In this document: positions 8,898 to 17,772 of the stretch, in pieces
Numbering within the stretch: position 1 is the first letter of the stretch
How the letters are laid out: each line of letters begins with the position of its first letter
Source of the DNA: an uncultured Poribacteria bacterium
GTDB lineage: Bacteria; Poribacteria; WGA-4E; PCPOR2b
DNA length: 64,000 nucleotides
Assembly: GCA_958296125.1 (NCBI GenBank)
Contig: OY282444.1
Coordinates: 5,092,247-5,156,246 of the forward strand
Reading direction: 5' to 3'
Notes under the pieces: model-generated
What the model was told of the DNA's origin: nothing
Database searches by the model: none
The model's input: the letters and a program-made list of their open reading frames with translations, nothing else
Translations under genes and position numbers: made by a program

Positions 8898-10486
8898 TCT
8901 ATTCTGAGGCAAGATCTTTTCCACCATGGTATTTCTTCGTCCCCGGATTCGCCATCGGGACCGGGGTATTGCTGCCGCTGATTTACCTCCTTGTTCGAGC
9001 ATTTGGGGCGGAAACGGGGGAGCTAATCCAAATTGTCTTCCGCGCCCGGACGGTGCACCTTTTGGGTAATACCCTCCTCCTCGTTATTGGGGTTGTGGGC
9101 ACCGGCATGTTCTTGGCAGGGCCGCTCGCATGGGTAACAACACGGACAGATCTCAAAGGCAAACGATTTTTTACGTTGCTTGGGGTGTTGCCACTGGCAA
9201 TCCCCGGCTATGTGATGGCTTACGCCTTATTGGGTTTAAGCGGTCCCAGCGGAACCTTCGCAAACCTGTTCGGTCCAAGTTTTCCGAATCTCTGGGGATA
9301 TTGGGGTGCCCTCATTGCCCTCAGTTTTTACACCTTCCCGTATCTCTTTCTAAACCTGCGGACAGCACTATTGGGATTAGACCCTACGATTGAGGAATCC
9401 GCTTATAGCCTCGGCAGCAGATCTCGCGAGGTCTTCTTTCACGCAATTTTGCCACAACTTCGTCCCGCTCTCTATGCCGGCGGACTCCTCGTCGGGTTGC
9501 ATGTGCTTGGGGACTTCGGGGTGGTATCTCTGATGCGATATGAGACCTTCAGCTATGCGCTCTACACGCAATACACCGCTGCTTATGATCGCACCTACGC
9601 CGCGTGGCTTGCGCTGATGCTTCTCGCGCTTACCGGCAGCCTGCTCTATCTTGAGGCAAAGTTATTGCGCGGAAGCAAGTTCCACCGCACAGGCAGCGGC
9701 ACCTCACATCAAGCCAGCCCAATTTCCCTGGGTATTTGGAGGATGCCCACCTACATTTATCTCAGCATTTTGACACTCGCTAGCGTGGTTGCACCCACTG
9801 TGACAATCGGCTTCTGGATGCTCAAGGGGGTTGATGGCTCATATACGCAGGATTTCTTCCGAGCTCTCTCTGGCTCTTTTCTGGTATCAACGCCCGCTGC
9901 TTTCCTCACCGCCATTTTCGCACTCCCCTTAGCCTACTTGGGTGTGCGATATTCATCTTTGATCTGCCGCACACTGGAACGTGGCGCGTATATCGGTTAT
10001 GCGACACCCCCGCTGGCCTTCGCCCTTGCCCTCATCTTCTTTTTTCGGGGGGTTCCGGCGGTTTATCAGACGCTTTGGATCTTGATCTACGCCTATACCG
10101 TGCATTTTCTCGCAGAGGCGATTGGGCCCGTCCGCAGTGCCCTCTATCAAGCCTCGCCCCATTTGGAGGAAGCTGCCAGATCGCTCGGCTATCGGCCCCT
10201 CAAAGCGTTTTTCAAATCCACCTTTCCACTGTTGCGCGGTGGGCTTACTGTCAGTATCGCTTTCGTTTTTCTCTCGGCAATGAAGGAACTTCCGTTGACC
10301 TTCCTCCTTTCGCCTGCGGGCTATGAGACCTTGGCGGTAAACGTCTGGAGTTACACAACGGAAGCGATGTTCGCTGAGGGGGCACGGTATGCACTTGCAA
10401 TTGTGCTCTGCTCGGTATTGTTTGTCGGCTTGTTGTTAATGCAGGACGCAGAAACATCGTATAAATATGCAAAAGTGCCAACATAA
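8894..10486 (+). CDS. Fe3+-type ABC transporter permease, two fused membrane domains
   Basis: A 530-residue inner-membrane protein with about twelve hydrophobic helices arranged as two homologous halves. Each half has an EAA loop that docks on the ATPase: EESAYSLGSRSREVFFHAIL in the first and EEAARSLGYRPLKAFFKSTF in the second. This duplicated layout is typical of FbpB-type ferric permeases. The start is GTG at 8894, sharing four bases with the stop of the binding-protein gene. The matching ATPase follows after 282 bp that hold only palindromic repeats, so the operon is split by repeat insertions rather than by genes. Confidence 0.9.
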   Translation: MIYSEARSFPPWYFFVPGFAIGTGVLLPLIYLLVRAFGAETGELIQIVFRARTVHLLGNTLLLVIGVVGTGMFLAGPLAWVTTRTDLKGKRFFTLLGVLPLAIPGYVMAYALLGLSGPSGTFANLFGPSFPNLWGYWGALIALSFYTFPYLFLNLRTALLGLDPTIEESAYSLGSRSREVFFHAILPQLRPALYAGGLLVGLHVLGDFGVVSLMRYETFSYALYTQYTAAYDRTYAAWLALMLLALTGSLLYLEAKLLRGSKFHRTGSGTSHQASPISLGIWRMPTYIYLSILTLASVVAPTVTIGFWMLKGVDGSYTQDFFRALSGSFLVSTPAAFLTAIFALPLAYLGVRYSSLICRTLERGAYIGYATPPLAFALALIFFFRGVPAVYQTLWILIYAYTVHFLAEAIGPVRSALYQASPHLEEAARSLGYRPLKAFFKSTFPLLRGGLTVSIAFVFLSAMKELPLTFLLSPAGYETLAVNVWSYTTEAMFAEGARYALAIVLCSVLFVGLLLMQDAETSYKYAKVPT

Positions 10487-10576
10487 CTAGCAAATAGACG
10501 GGATGAGAGAAAAGAAGTTCAGGACTTCAATGAGTCATTCACGTTTTGCACATCGCGTTGCACGTCTTATATCGAT

Positions 10577-10610
10577 CGGGTGGGCAACCCCAAGGGTCGC
10601 CCCTACATTA
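10577..10610. repeat. Intergenic palindrome (GGGCAACC-type)
   Basis: GGGCAACCCC is followed after two bases by GGGTCGCCC, an imperfect hairpin with one mismatch per arm. It sits in the gap between the permease and ATPase genes. Hairpins of this look recur in several environmental bacterial genomes as short mobile palindromes; only one copy was noticed here. Confidence 0.45.
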
Positions 10611-10651
10611 GTTTTGTGTAAGGTAAAAATCACGGTGCTTGACCCAACGCT

Positions 10652-10715
10652 GTCCGTGCCGCCTGCCTGTCCCGTTCGCGGGGGTCTCAGCACGAACAGA
10701 CCAGGAAAGCATTGG
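10652..10715. repeat. Dispersed intergenic repeat, copy C (CCGTGCCG family)
   Basis: GTCCGTGCCG at 10652-10661 is followed by CCTGTCCCGTTCGCGGGG and a decayed inverse arm (CAGCACGAAC). The central part resembles CCTGTCCCGATCTCGGGG in the copy near 48420-48465. Copy C separates the ferric permease from its ATPase. Confidence 0.5.
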
Positions 10716-10768
10716 GATTGTGAGAAATTCTTTCAAGTTGAAAATCCCAATCTATCCGGGGAGTAATA

Positions 10769-11815
10769 ATGCAGCCTCTGCTTAGTATCCGTAACATCAC
10801 CAAACGATTCGATCGTAACCTGTCCCCGGTGGTCGAGTTCCTCTCTTTCGAGGTCTATCCCGGCGAAATCTTCGCTCTTTTGGGGCCGAGTGGCTGTGGA
10901 AAGACAACAACGCTACGCTTGATTGCTGGATTCGAGCGTGCTGATGGGGGAGAGATTTACGTGGATGGGCAATGCTTTGAAGGATCCAAAACCCACCTGC
11001 CGCCCGAAACACGAGACATTGGGATTGTTTTCCAAGAGTACGCGCTCTTTCCTCACCTTAACGTGTTGCAGAATGTCGCTTTTGGACTCAAGAAGCTGCC
11101 CGCAAAACTACGGGCTGAGCGCGTCATGACAGTGTTGGAAATGGTGGGAATGGCCAGCTTCAAAGATCGGAAGCCACACGAACTTTCTGGCGGGCAGCAG
11201 CAGCGGGTGGCACTGGCTCGCTCAATCGCCCCAAGCCCCAAACTCATCCTGCTGGATGAGCCATTTTCTAACCTCGATGCCGGTATGCGGCACTCTACGC
11301 GCGAGGAGATTCGATTCCTCTTAAAGGATGCGGGGATGAGCGCGGTGTTTGTCACGCATGATCAGGAGGCAGCCCTCTGCTTCGCAGACCGGCTGGCGGT
11401 CATGCAGAACGGACGTATTGAACAGATCGGCATACCTGAGCGGGTTTACCACCGTCCGCAAACACCATTCGTGGCAGACTTTCTGGGTGTGACCAACCTA
11501 ATCATCGGTGAAGCTGAAGGAGACTGGGCTGAGACACCCTTGGGCAGATTCCAGATTGCCCCCTCAGCGCGTGGGGCGGTCCTCCTCTCGATTCGTCCGG
11601 AGCATCTAGTCATGGCTCAGCCGGAGACGGAAGGGCACAGTAACGGTGTCGGCGAAATCGTCATGCGTGAGTTTAAGGGACATGATCTGACCTATCGAGT
11701 GAAGATTGGAACAGAGAATTATGTCGTGCAAACCGACTACTGCTGTCCACTTCAAGTGGGAGCTCAAGTGACCCTTCAAGCCGTTGGGCCTGCGGTAGTC
11801 GTGAAAAAGGGTTAA
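10769..11815 (+). CDS. Fe3+-type ABC transporter ATP-binding protein
   Basis: A 348-residue ABC ATPase. Walker A is GPSGCGKT (39-46), the signature is LSGGQQQRVALARS, Walker B is LILLDEP, and the switch His lies in FVTHDQ. After about residue 235 comes a TOBE-like C-terminal regulatory domain (IRPEHLV), as in FbpC, PotA and CysA. It would energise the ferric permease encoded just upstream on the same strand. GGGGAG precedes the ATG. The 282-bp gap to the permease carries palindromic repeats but no terminator I could recognise. The family assignment to iron rests on the binding protein and the duplicated permease. Confidence 0.9.
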   Translation: MQPLLSIRNITKRFDRNLSPVVEFLSFEVYPGEIFALLGPSGCGKTTTLRLIAGFERADGGEIYVDGQCFEGSKTHLPPETRDIGIVFQEYALFPHLNVLQNVAFGLKKLPAKLRAERVMTVLEMVGMASFKDRKPHELSGGQQQRVALARSIAPSPKLILLDEPFSNLDAGMRHSTREEIRFLLKDAGMSAVFVTHDQEAALCFADRLAVMQNGRIEQIGIPERVYHRPQTPFVADFLGVTNLIIGEAEGDWAETPLGRFQIAPSARGAVLLSIRPEHLVMAQPETEGHSNGVGEIVMREFKGHDLTYRVKIGTENYVVQTDYCCPLQVGAQVTLQAVGPAVVVKKG

Positions 11816-11953
11816 ACCCTGTTGGAATGAACGCCTGTCCCAATGTTGTTCGATTCAGGAAAAGCCAACAGCATCGGGAATTCAAAACACAGTCTTTTCC
11901 TTAATCCTGTGAATCCTTGAGTCCTGATTAAATCTTGGAAGAGAGCATAGAAC

Positions 11954-12640
11954 GTGCCGAAAAAAAAGACAGTGCACCGCCGAAAAGTGGTGGCTGATAC
12001 CAGTCTCCCGCCGACTCATCCACTTCGTTCCAAGCTCTACGTTATCACCGATCGACAACTCTGTGCGCCACGGAGCTTATACGACACCATCCATGACCTC
12101 TTAGATGTAGGGGTATCCGCAATCCAACTCAGGGAAAAAGACCTGAACGACACCGAATACATCAAATTAGCAGAACCCCTCTGCAAGCTGTGCCACGCCT
12201 ATTCCGCTCAACTGTTCATTAACTCACGTATCAAGATGGCTATGACCGTCGGTGTAGATGGTCTCCATTTGCCGGGCGATTCAGCGTCCGTGCGAAAAGT
12301 GATTGAGGAGACGAATCGCCGCTTCATCGTCGGCAGCTCCGTTCACACACTGCCTGAAGCCAAGCAGCGGGAAATGGAAGGCGCAGATTTTATCACCTAT
12401 AGCCCAATCTACCCAACGACTAGTAAACCGGGCTACGGTCCTGTTGTCGGTTTGGACGGGCTGTGCACGGTCACAGAGGGAGTCAACATCCCTGTCTTTG
12501 CGTTAGGCGGAATAACGCCTGAACGGGTTTCAGAATGCCTTTATGCCGGTGCCTATGGGGTCGCGGTGATGTCCGGGGTGATGTCTCCGGAGAACGGTGC
12601 AGAGCGGGCAAAGGCATATCTGAAGCACCTGCTGGAATAA
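11954..12640 (+). CDS. thiE: Thiamine-phosphate synthase
   Basis: A 228-residue TIM-barrel enzyme that joins hydroxymethylpyrimidine diphosphate and thiazole phosphate to make thiamine phosphate. Family segments are in order: YVITDRQL, IQLREKDLN (diphosphate contact), LFINSRIKMA, GLHLPGDS, VGSSVHTLPEA, YSPIYPTTSKPGYGP and ALGGITPERV. A basic N-terminal extension of about 25 residues (PKKKTVHRRK) precedes the conserved core. The start is GTG at 11954. The thiD gene follows 18 bp later, giving a compact two-gene thiamine unit. No TPP riboswitch could be seen in the 138 bp upstream. Confidence 0.95.
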   Translation: MPKKKTVHRRKVVADTSLPPTHPLRSKLYVITDRQLCAPRSLYDTIHDLLDVGVSAIQLREKDLNDTEYIKLAEPLCKLCHAYSAQLFINSRIKMAMTVGVDGLHLPGDSASVRKVIEETNRRFIVGSSVHTLPEAKQREMEGADFITYSPIYPTTSKPGYGPVVGLDGLCTVTEGVNIPVFALGGITPERVSECLYAGAYGVAVMSGVMSPENGAERAKAYLKHLLE

Positions 12641-12658
12641 CAACGGGAGTTCCCAAAC

Positions 12659-13447
12659 ATGAAACAAATCTTGACAATTGCTGGCTCAGACTCAGGAGGC
12701 GGCGCAGGAATTCAAGCTGACCTCAAATCCATCCACGCCAACGGCGGTTTTGGGATGTCCGTCATCACGTCAATTACAGCGCAGAATACACGCGAAGTGA
12801 CTTGCGCCTTCGATCTGCCAACCGATCTGATTGACGCGCAGATTGACGCTATCTTCTCGGATTTTGATGTCGCAGCCCTCAAGACGGGAATGCTATCTTC
12901 ATCCGAGATCGTGGGGACTGTTGCGGAGAAACTGCGCGAGTATTCTCCAAAGAATATCGTGATCGATCCGGTAATGATTTCCAAAAGTCAGTATCCCCTG
13001 CTGAAACCAGAGGCGGTTGAGCGTTTGAAGGCCGAGGTGCTGCCGCTTGCAACGGTCATCACACCCAATGTTTATGAAGCCGAACTGCTCGCCGAATGTG
13101 AGATTCAGACAATTGATGATGCGAAAGGGGCAGCGAGGGTGATTCAGGAATATGGGTGCCAGAGTGTGCTAGTCAAAGGAGGACATCTCCCGAGGGGCCA
13201 ATCAATTGATGTTCTGTATGCCAATGGGGCTTTTACCCTCTTTGAGGCAGAGCGGATTGAAACGAAAAACACGCATGGTACGGGCTGTACTTACTCCGCA
13301 GCAATCGCTACACACCTTGGGATTGGAAAAGACCTCGTAGTTGCCATTCAGTCCGCGAAAGATTACATCACGAACGCTATCCGCTATTCTCTCGACATCG
13401 GGGGGGGACACGGACCTACCAACCATTTCTACTTTTTGAATAGGTAA
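12659..13447 (+). CDS. thiD: Hydroxymethylpyrimidine/phosphomethylpyrimidine kinase
   Basis: A 262-residue ribokinase-fold enzyme that phosphorylates hydroxymethylpyrimidine twice to give the diphosphate used by ThiE. The N-terminus ILTIAGSDSGGGAGIQADLK and the following TSITAQNT are diagnostic of ThiD. DPVMISKS and the anion-hole segment THGTGCTYSAAIA near the C-terminus provide the catalytic Asp/Cys region. GGGAG lies before the ATG. It is 18 bp downstream of thiE and surely co-transcribed. The following 179 bp before the convergent Omp85 gene contain no obvious feature. Confidence 0.96.
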   Translation: MKQILTIAGSDSGGGAGIQADLKSIHANGGFGMSVITSITAQNTREVTCAFDLPTDLIDAQIDAIFSDFDVAALKTGMLSSSEIVGTVAEKLREYSPKNIVIDPVMISKSQYPLLKPEAVERLKAEVLPLATVITPNVYEAELLAECEIQTIDDAKGAARVIQEYGCQSVLVKGGHLPRGQSIDVLYANGAFTLFEAERIETKNTHGTGCTYSAAIATHLGIGKDLVVAIQSAKDYITNAIRYSLDIGGGHGPTNHFYFLNR

Positions 13448-13626
13448 TACTTAAGTTGCCCCCTATCTCAGCAGGTTGGTCTTCCTAGCCCCACCCTCGT
13501 CCCAATCTGCATAGGGGACACATATCTTATGTGGACTTGTCAACGGGGTGTGTGGATTGTTTGAAGATTCCTTACTTAGGGAATATCTGTCCTAAAAGCG
13601 AGACTAGACACAACGCTGCTGGTTTT

Positions 13627-16600
13627 TCAAAATCTCTGTGACAGAAGTAAGATGGGGATAAAATTACGTTCTTTCCGTAACGCGCGCGCAACTTCAAACC
13701 GAAGGGCAACGGACGGATTACCGAGGAAGAGAGACAATCCAACTCCAACCGATGTATTGAAACGGTTGAATCTGAGATTTTCATCATCGAACCAAGCGTA
13801 TCCTGTATCCAAGAAAGCTGCTACCGCCCCTAAAGGTCCTTCACTTTCATCTAGATATCTGATTTTCCCAAAATGGATTCGGTATTCCACATTGAAGAGG
13901 AGCAGATTGTCCCCGACGAACTCTTTGAAATCGTAACCGCGTAAGGCACTGATTCCGCCTAGATAGAGCAGGCGTTGTCTAGGAAGCGGTCCATTGGAGA
14001 ACCCCCCTTCCAGACGAAAGTCCAGATGATGGTTGTTCAACAGTTGATTATCGCGCATAATTGTAAAGCGATACAGGTTAAAATCAAAGTCGCTTTTGAG
14101 TTTTTCATCTGCATATTCGAGGGAGAAATTCCCCCGCCAACCGCGCTTGGTGCGGTAATCTGGTATTGAGACCGTCCAAAAATTCTGCATTTGAGGTGTC
14201 GGAGGCTTTCCGCTATTGAAATGATAGCCCAGAGTTACGCTACGCAAATTGCCCTCGTCAATTCGCAGATTACTTCGTTTTGGGATGTTTTTATTAAACA
14301 TACTCCAATCGGTTGACTTAAATAAAGTCTCGTGGTCTTCATCAGTAAATTCCAACGTAATGTCCATTGATTGCGATAACTGACCCTTTACCCGAGCCTG
14401 ATACCCCTTGCGCTGGTAGTAATCCAAAAAGGTGTACCCAAAGAGGAGTGCGGCAAGGAATTCTTCGCCTTCGGACAATCCAGTATAGTCGTTAGTATCT
14501 GTCCGTTGGTAAATACCTCCACCAATGCTCAGAGCGTGATCATCAAACCAAGTCTTTTCAGCCCCTAGTTGATAATTCCAAATTTTGCTTGACAATCCGT
14601 TGCTGACCTCCCCATAGATTTGCGCGTTCGCCTCTAGGGGCGAAACCGCTCCACCTCCGCCTAAAATTAAGCCGTGTACGCGGTTAAAGTCGAAGACGGG
14701 TCGCCAATTCACGTTGATTCGCGATCGCTCCTCAACCTCAATGGCAAGCACGTTCCGCTCCCCTTCTCGCTTCACCTCCCAGCTTTTGATGTTCTTGAAG
14801 TAGAGGTTATTTTCATTGAGCTTTGCACGCATCTGATTGAGGCGCGTCGTGCCAATCTGTTTGCTATAGGCATCTCCCTGCTTGAAACCGAGCGCATTAG
14901 TCAGCTCTGCGCGCTTAATTCGACGGTTTCCAGAAAAACGGATGTCGTCCAAATGCCCTTCCTCAACCTCAATCAACAGCTGGGTGTCAGCGAATCGATA
15001 GGTGACCTGCACAAGGTCATACCCATGATGCCTATAAAGGTTTTCAATCAGTTGGCATTTGATGGTCAGTTTTTCGATTGAAGTGCGCCCTGGCTTCAAC
15101 CCAAATGCTTTGTGCAGGAATGGAGATATAAAGTATCTGTTTCGGTGTAAATCCAGGCGTTTCACAACCCCCGTTGGCACTTCGGTCACATGGATACGCA
15201 AATTCACTCTAAAGATAGGGATTGGTGGCGGTTCATCGCGAGTATCCCCGGCACGTGGCGCGCCAGTCTCTGGTGAATTGAACCGTCCCCTGACGGACAA
15301 TCCGCCGGGTATTTCAACGTTCTCCTCAACGGCATCGCTTGTCTCTAGACGCACCTCGCGAAACCAATCGAGTGCTTCCAGTTCACGGTTGAGCCACGTC
15401 AGCTCGTCGATCGAGATAAGGTCGTCCGGCTGGAAGGGGAGTTTCTCAAGCAGTTCTGCTATCGGAATCTTACTGTTTCCTTCAACTTCGATGGTGACGA
15501 GTGAGAGCTGTTCCACGGATTCAGAGCCCTGTGAAGGTTCAGAATCTTCCGTCTCAGTTAAGCGTATAACACCCAATCGATCGGGCCAATGGGGCCACCA
15601 TGGACGAATTTCGTCGTAAGTAGGTGACCAGTAGCTGTAGTTGGTGCTCGGCTTCAACGAAGATTCAGTGGGCTGACCCCGCATTTTGCGATGTAGGTTA
15701 AAACGCCAATTTTCGGATGAGGTAGCCTCAAGCGTATCACGCGGCAACGCAACCTCCACGCTCCAAAAAGTCGGGGCAATCTGCGTTTTAACTTGGGCGC
15801 GGGAATCCCAAGCGGGTTTTGCCATTCTTTCATAAGCAGTTTCAAGGTCGGAATCCGACGAATCCTCCGCCTTGATGTGCTGATCAAAAACCACACCAAT
15901 CGGGTTGATAACGAGATGGTGGTAGGTCGGGGTGTCCGGATTCGGATCCACTAGGATTTCTAGCGCGTCATCAAGCCAAACCGCTGAATCTGGGTTGGTT
16001 TGTGTGATTTGAACCCGCTTCATCTGTGAATCATACATCCTAGCACCGATATAGAGATACTGCTCATCCCACAGAAGAAATCCTTGTGTCTGTTCCTTTG
16101 GCTGCGTGGTTGCATCTGCCTGATAGAAGGGGGAAAGTGGCACCGACTTTGCCCAAGCTTTCTCAAATAAGTCACCATCAATTACCGGTTGTAAGGACGC
16201 GCGAGGGATGTCAACTGTCGGCGGTGGGGTCAAATCGTCTTCAGCGTAAAGATTATCGATTTTCGCCTCACTATCGTCCACTTTGGATTCAGTGGAAACA
16301 GATTGAGAGGGTCGAATGGTAATCCCCTGACTTGCGGTCATTTGAATCAGGGGGCCGCCATCGTTGATCCAACCTTGGACGACATCTCCCACATAGGCGG
16401 TCTCAAGTTCCACCGGCAGATCAATAGTAATGGCGCGTTGGTCTTTGTTTTCGACCTGTATCTCGAGGTCCGCCGGGTAGCTTTCTGGGGTGTGCAACCA
16501 AATGGCTCCGTCGCGCGCATTGAGAATCATTTTGGCCGCAATCTCGTCCAAAACCACAAGATTTATTGAACCGGACTGCGTCTCAAATGTGTTGGTGCCA

Positions 16601-17316
16601 CCGATCAAGAAGATCTGTCCGTAGATTCGCCCTTCTTGAGTGCTGACCTGATATTCTCCCATCACTTTATCGAGATGAATATGGCCGACCGTTGTTGTCA
16701 AAACCATGTTGCCGCGGATGCCGTGTACCCGAATATCCCCAGATTCTGCTTTGATTTTGAGAAATAGATCGGGAGGCGTTTCAATGAAACAGTCTAGACG
16801 CGTCAATTTGGCATCTGAATCGGGAGATTCCGGAAGGCGTGGGGTCAACAGCAGGATATCGTCCTTCGTGGAAATGTCCAGTTGCACCGCGTTGAGGTAT
16901 GTTTGGACAATTCCTTCGTTGCCCCCTGTCCCATGCTTTTCAAGTTTGACGGTGATTTCTTCCTGCGCCGCCGCCCTCACCTGCACACTCCCCGCGCAGG
17001 GCAACGCCATTTCAAGCCCATAAACATTATCATAACTAATCTGTTGTGCGGAGGTTGAACGATACTGCGAGGTGTTCTGCTCAGAGTCAGTTGGTGTAAC
17101 CGCCTCTTCGGCTCCGGTTTCGTTGCCCCGATACCTTGATAGGAGGTCTCTAACCTTTGGGTTTGGGATAGTAGTAGCTACAGTTTCATTTCGAGCGTCT
17201 GCAAAGCTGACCCCAACAAATCGCGACAGGTGCTGCTGGTCCCCTGTCCCTGCATCAATAATGCTATAAAACAGGCAGATGTAGAAGATGAGAACAGGTC
17301 TTGTGATGGTAGGCAT
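13627..17316 (-). CDS. Omp85/BamA-type outer membrane protein with N-terminal adhesin-like and CBM9-like domains
   Basis: This 1229-residue exported protein combines parts rarely seen together. Residues 1-22 resemble a signal peptide. About 100-335 is a beta-rich repeat region like DUF4097 adhesin domains (ESGDIRVHG, TTTVGHIHLDKV, STQEGRIYG, ETQSGSINL). About 368-585 is a CBM9-like domain (PVIDGDLFEKAW, LLWDEQYLYIGARMYD, DDALEILVDP, FNLHRKMRG). About 603-865 holds three POTRA-like units, the first with a Pro/Gly-rich insertion at 660-700. About 870-1229 is a barrel with the L6 motif LRGY (1125-1128) and terminal Phe (SQRF). The barrel and POTRA units predict outer-membrane insertion or secretion activity; the CBM9-like part suggests sugar binding in the periplasm. 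GAGGTG precedes the ATG. It stands alone, so its role is not given by neighbours. Confidence 0.85.
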   Translation of the reverse strand: MPTITRPVLIFYICLFYSIIDAGTGDQQHLSRFVGVSFADARNETVATTIPNPKVRDLLSRYRGNETGAEEAVTPTDSEQNTSQYRSTSAQQISYDNVYGLEMALPCAGSVQVRAAAQEEITVKLEKHGTGGNEGIVQTYLNAVQLDISTKDDILLLTPRLPESPDSDAKLTRLDCFIETPPDLFLKIKAESGDIRVHGIRGNMVLTTTVGHIHLDKVMGEYQVSTQEGRIYGQIFLIGGTNTFETQSGSINLVVLDEIAAKMILNARDGAIWLHTPESYPADLEIQVENKDQRAITIDLPVELETAYVGDVVQGWINDGGPLIQMTASQGITIRPSQSVSTESKVDDSEAKIDNLYAEDDLTPPPTVDIPRASLQPVIDGDLFEKAWAKSVPLSPFYQADATTQPKEQTQGFLLWDEQYLYIGARMYDSQMKRVQITQTNPDSAVWLDDALEILVDPNPDTPTYHHLVINPIGVVFDQHIKAEDSSDSDLETAYERMAKPAWDSRAQVKTQIAPTFWSVEVALPRDTLEATSSENWRFNLHRKMRGQPTESSLKPSTNYSYWSPTYDEIRPWWPHWPDRLGVIRLTETEDSEPSQGSESVEQLSLVTIEVEGNSKIPIAELLEKLPFQPDDLISIDELTWLNRELEALDWFREVRLETSDAVEENVEIPGGLSVRGRFNSPETGAPRAGDTRDEPPPIPIFRVNLRIHVTEVPTGVVKRLDLHRNRYFISPFLHKAFGLKPGRTSIEKLTIKCQLIENLYRHHGYDLVQVTYRFADTQLLIEVEEGHLDDIRFSGNRRIKRAELTNALGFKQGDAYSKQIGTTRLNQMRAKLNENNLYFKNIKSWEVKREGERNVLAIEVEERSRINVNWRPVFDFNRVHGLILGGGGAVSPLEANAQIYGEVSNGLSSKIWNYQLGAEKTWFDDHALSIGGGIYQRTDTNDYTGLSEGEEFLAALLFGYTFLDYYQRKGYQARVKGQLSQSMDITLEFTDEDHETLFKSTDWSMFNKNIPKRSNLRIDEGNLRSVTLGYHFNSGKPPTPQMQNFWTVSIPDYRTKRGWRGNFSLEYADEKLKSDFDFNLYRFTIMRDNQLLNNHHLDFRLEGGFSNGPLPRQRLLYLGGISALRGYDFKEFVGDNLLLFNVEYRIHFGKIRYLDESEGPLGAVAAFLDTGYAWFDDENLRFNRFNTSVGVGLSLFLGNPSVALRFEVARALRKERNFIPILLLSQRF

Positions 17317-17598
17317 CCCCGGGTCACCTCAAGCTGAAAAACGGTATTTCCAACGCACTATAGTATTGGGCTGGCAGGTTTGTTAAAATGTTGAGACAGT
17401 TGGCGAATTCAAGCGGTCTTAGCTCACAATGCCCTTGGACGAGCGGCTCTCGTTTTGATCAATGGGGTTTCACACCAGAGTCTAACAGATAGTTCTGAAA
17501 GACCTCCAGAAAAGTGTCTGATAGCGAAAAGTTTAGCAGATCTCCCGTTGCGCGTCAAACAGATTTTTTCCCTAATATTTTTTGCTTGTGTTTTTAAT

Positions 17599-17772
17599 GG
17601 AGTGCCCGTTCAGGGTTATATCCTTGAGGAACGTCCAGAGATTATCGGCGACGAATTGGAGCGGGACGTTCATTGGAAGGGAGGCAGCGATGTCAGCAAA
17701 CTGGCCGGAACCCCGACCCGTCTGTGCCTTGCGCTGAAGGATGCAGACCTATTTTCGTTGCGTTTTCGCTAG
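17599..17772 (+). pseudogene. C-terminal remnant of a lost gene
   Basis: The frame ending at TAG 17770-17772 encodes a tail (HWKGGSDVSKLAGTPTRL then LKDADLFSLRF) that matches the recurrent C-terminus of glycosidase-like and related proteins, where a pattern like W..gsdvs.laG.pvrLrf.lkdaDLysfrF ends the chain. Nothing before about residue 50 of the open frame looks like that family and no ribosome site or body of the gene is present, so I read it as a decayed 3' fragment. It converges with the MFS gene, overlapping its end by four bases. Confidence 0.55.

Noticed and set aside
10503..10766. Small 87-codon gene between the ferric permease and ATPase
   Set aside because: The open frame runs through two palindromic repeats, resembles no protein and has no ribosome site.
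11816..11953. TPP riboswitch ahead of thiE-thiD
   Set aside because: The conserved CTGAGA and ACCTGAT elements are absent and no matching hairpins were found.
15059..15619. 186-codon plus-strand frame
   Set aside because: It is a Ser-rich antisense shadow of the Omp85-type gene, whose domains on the minus strand are clear.
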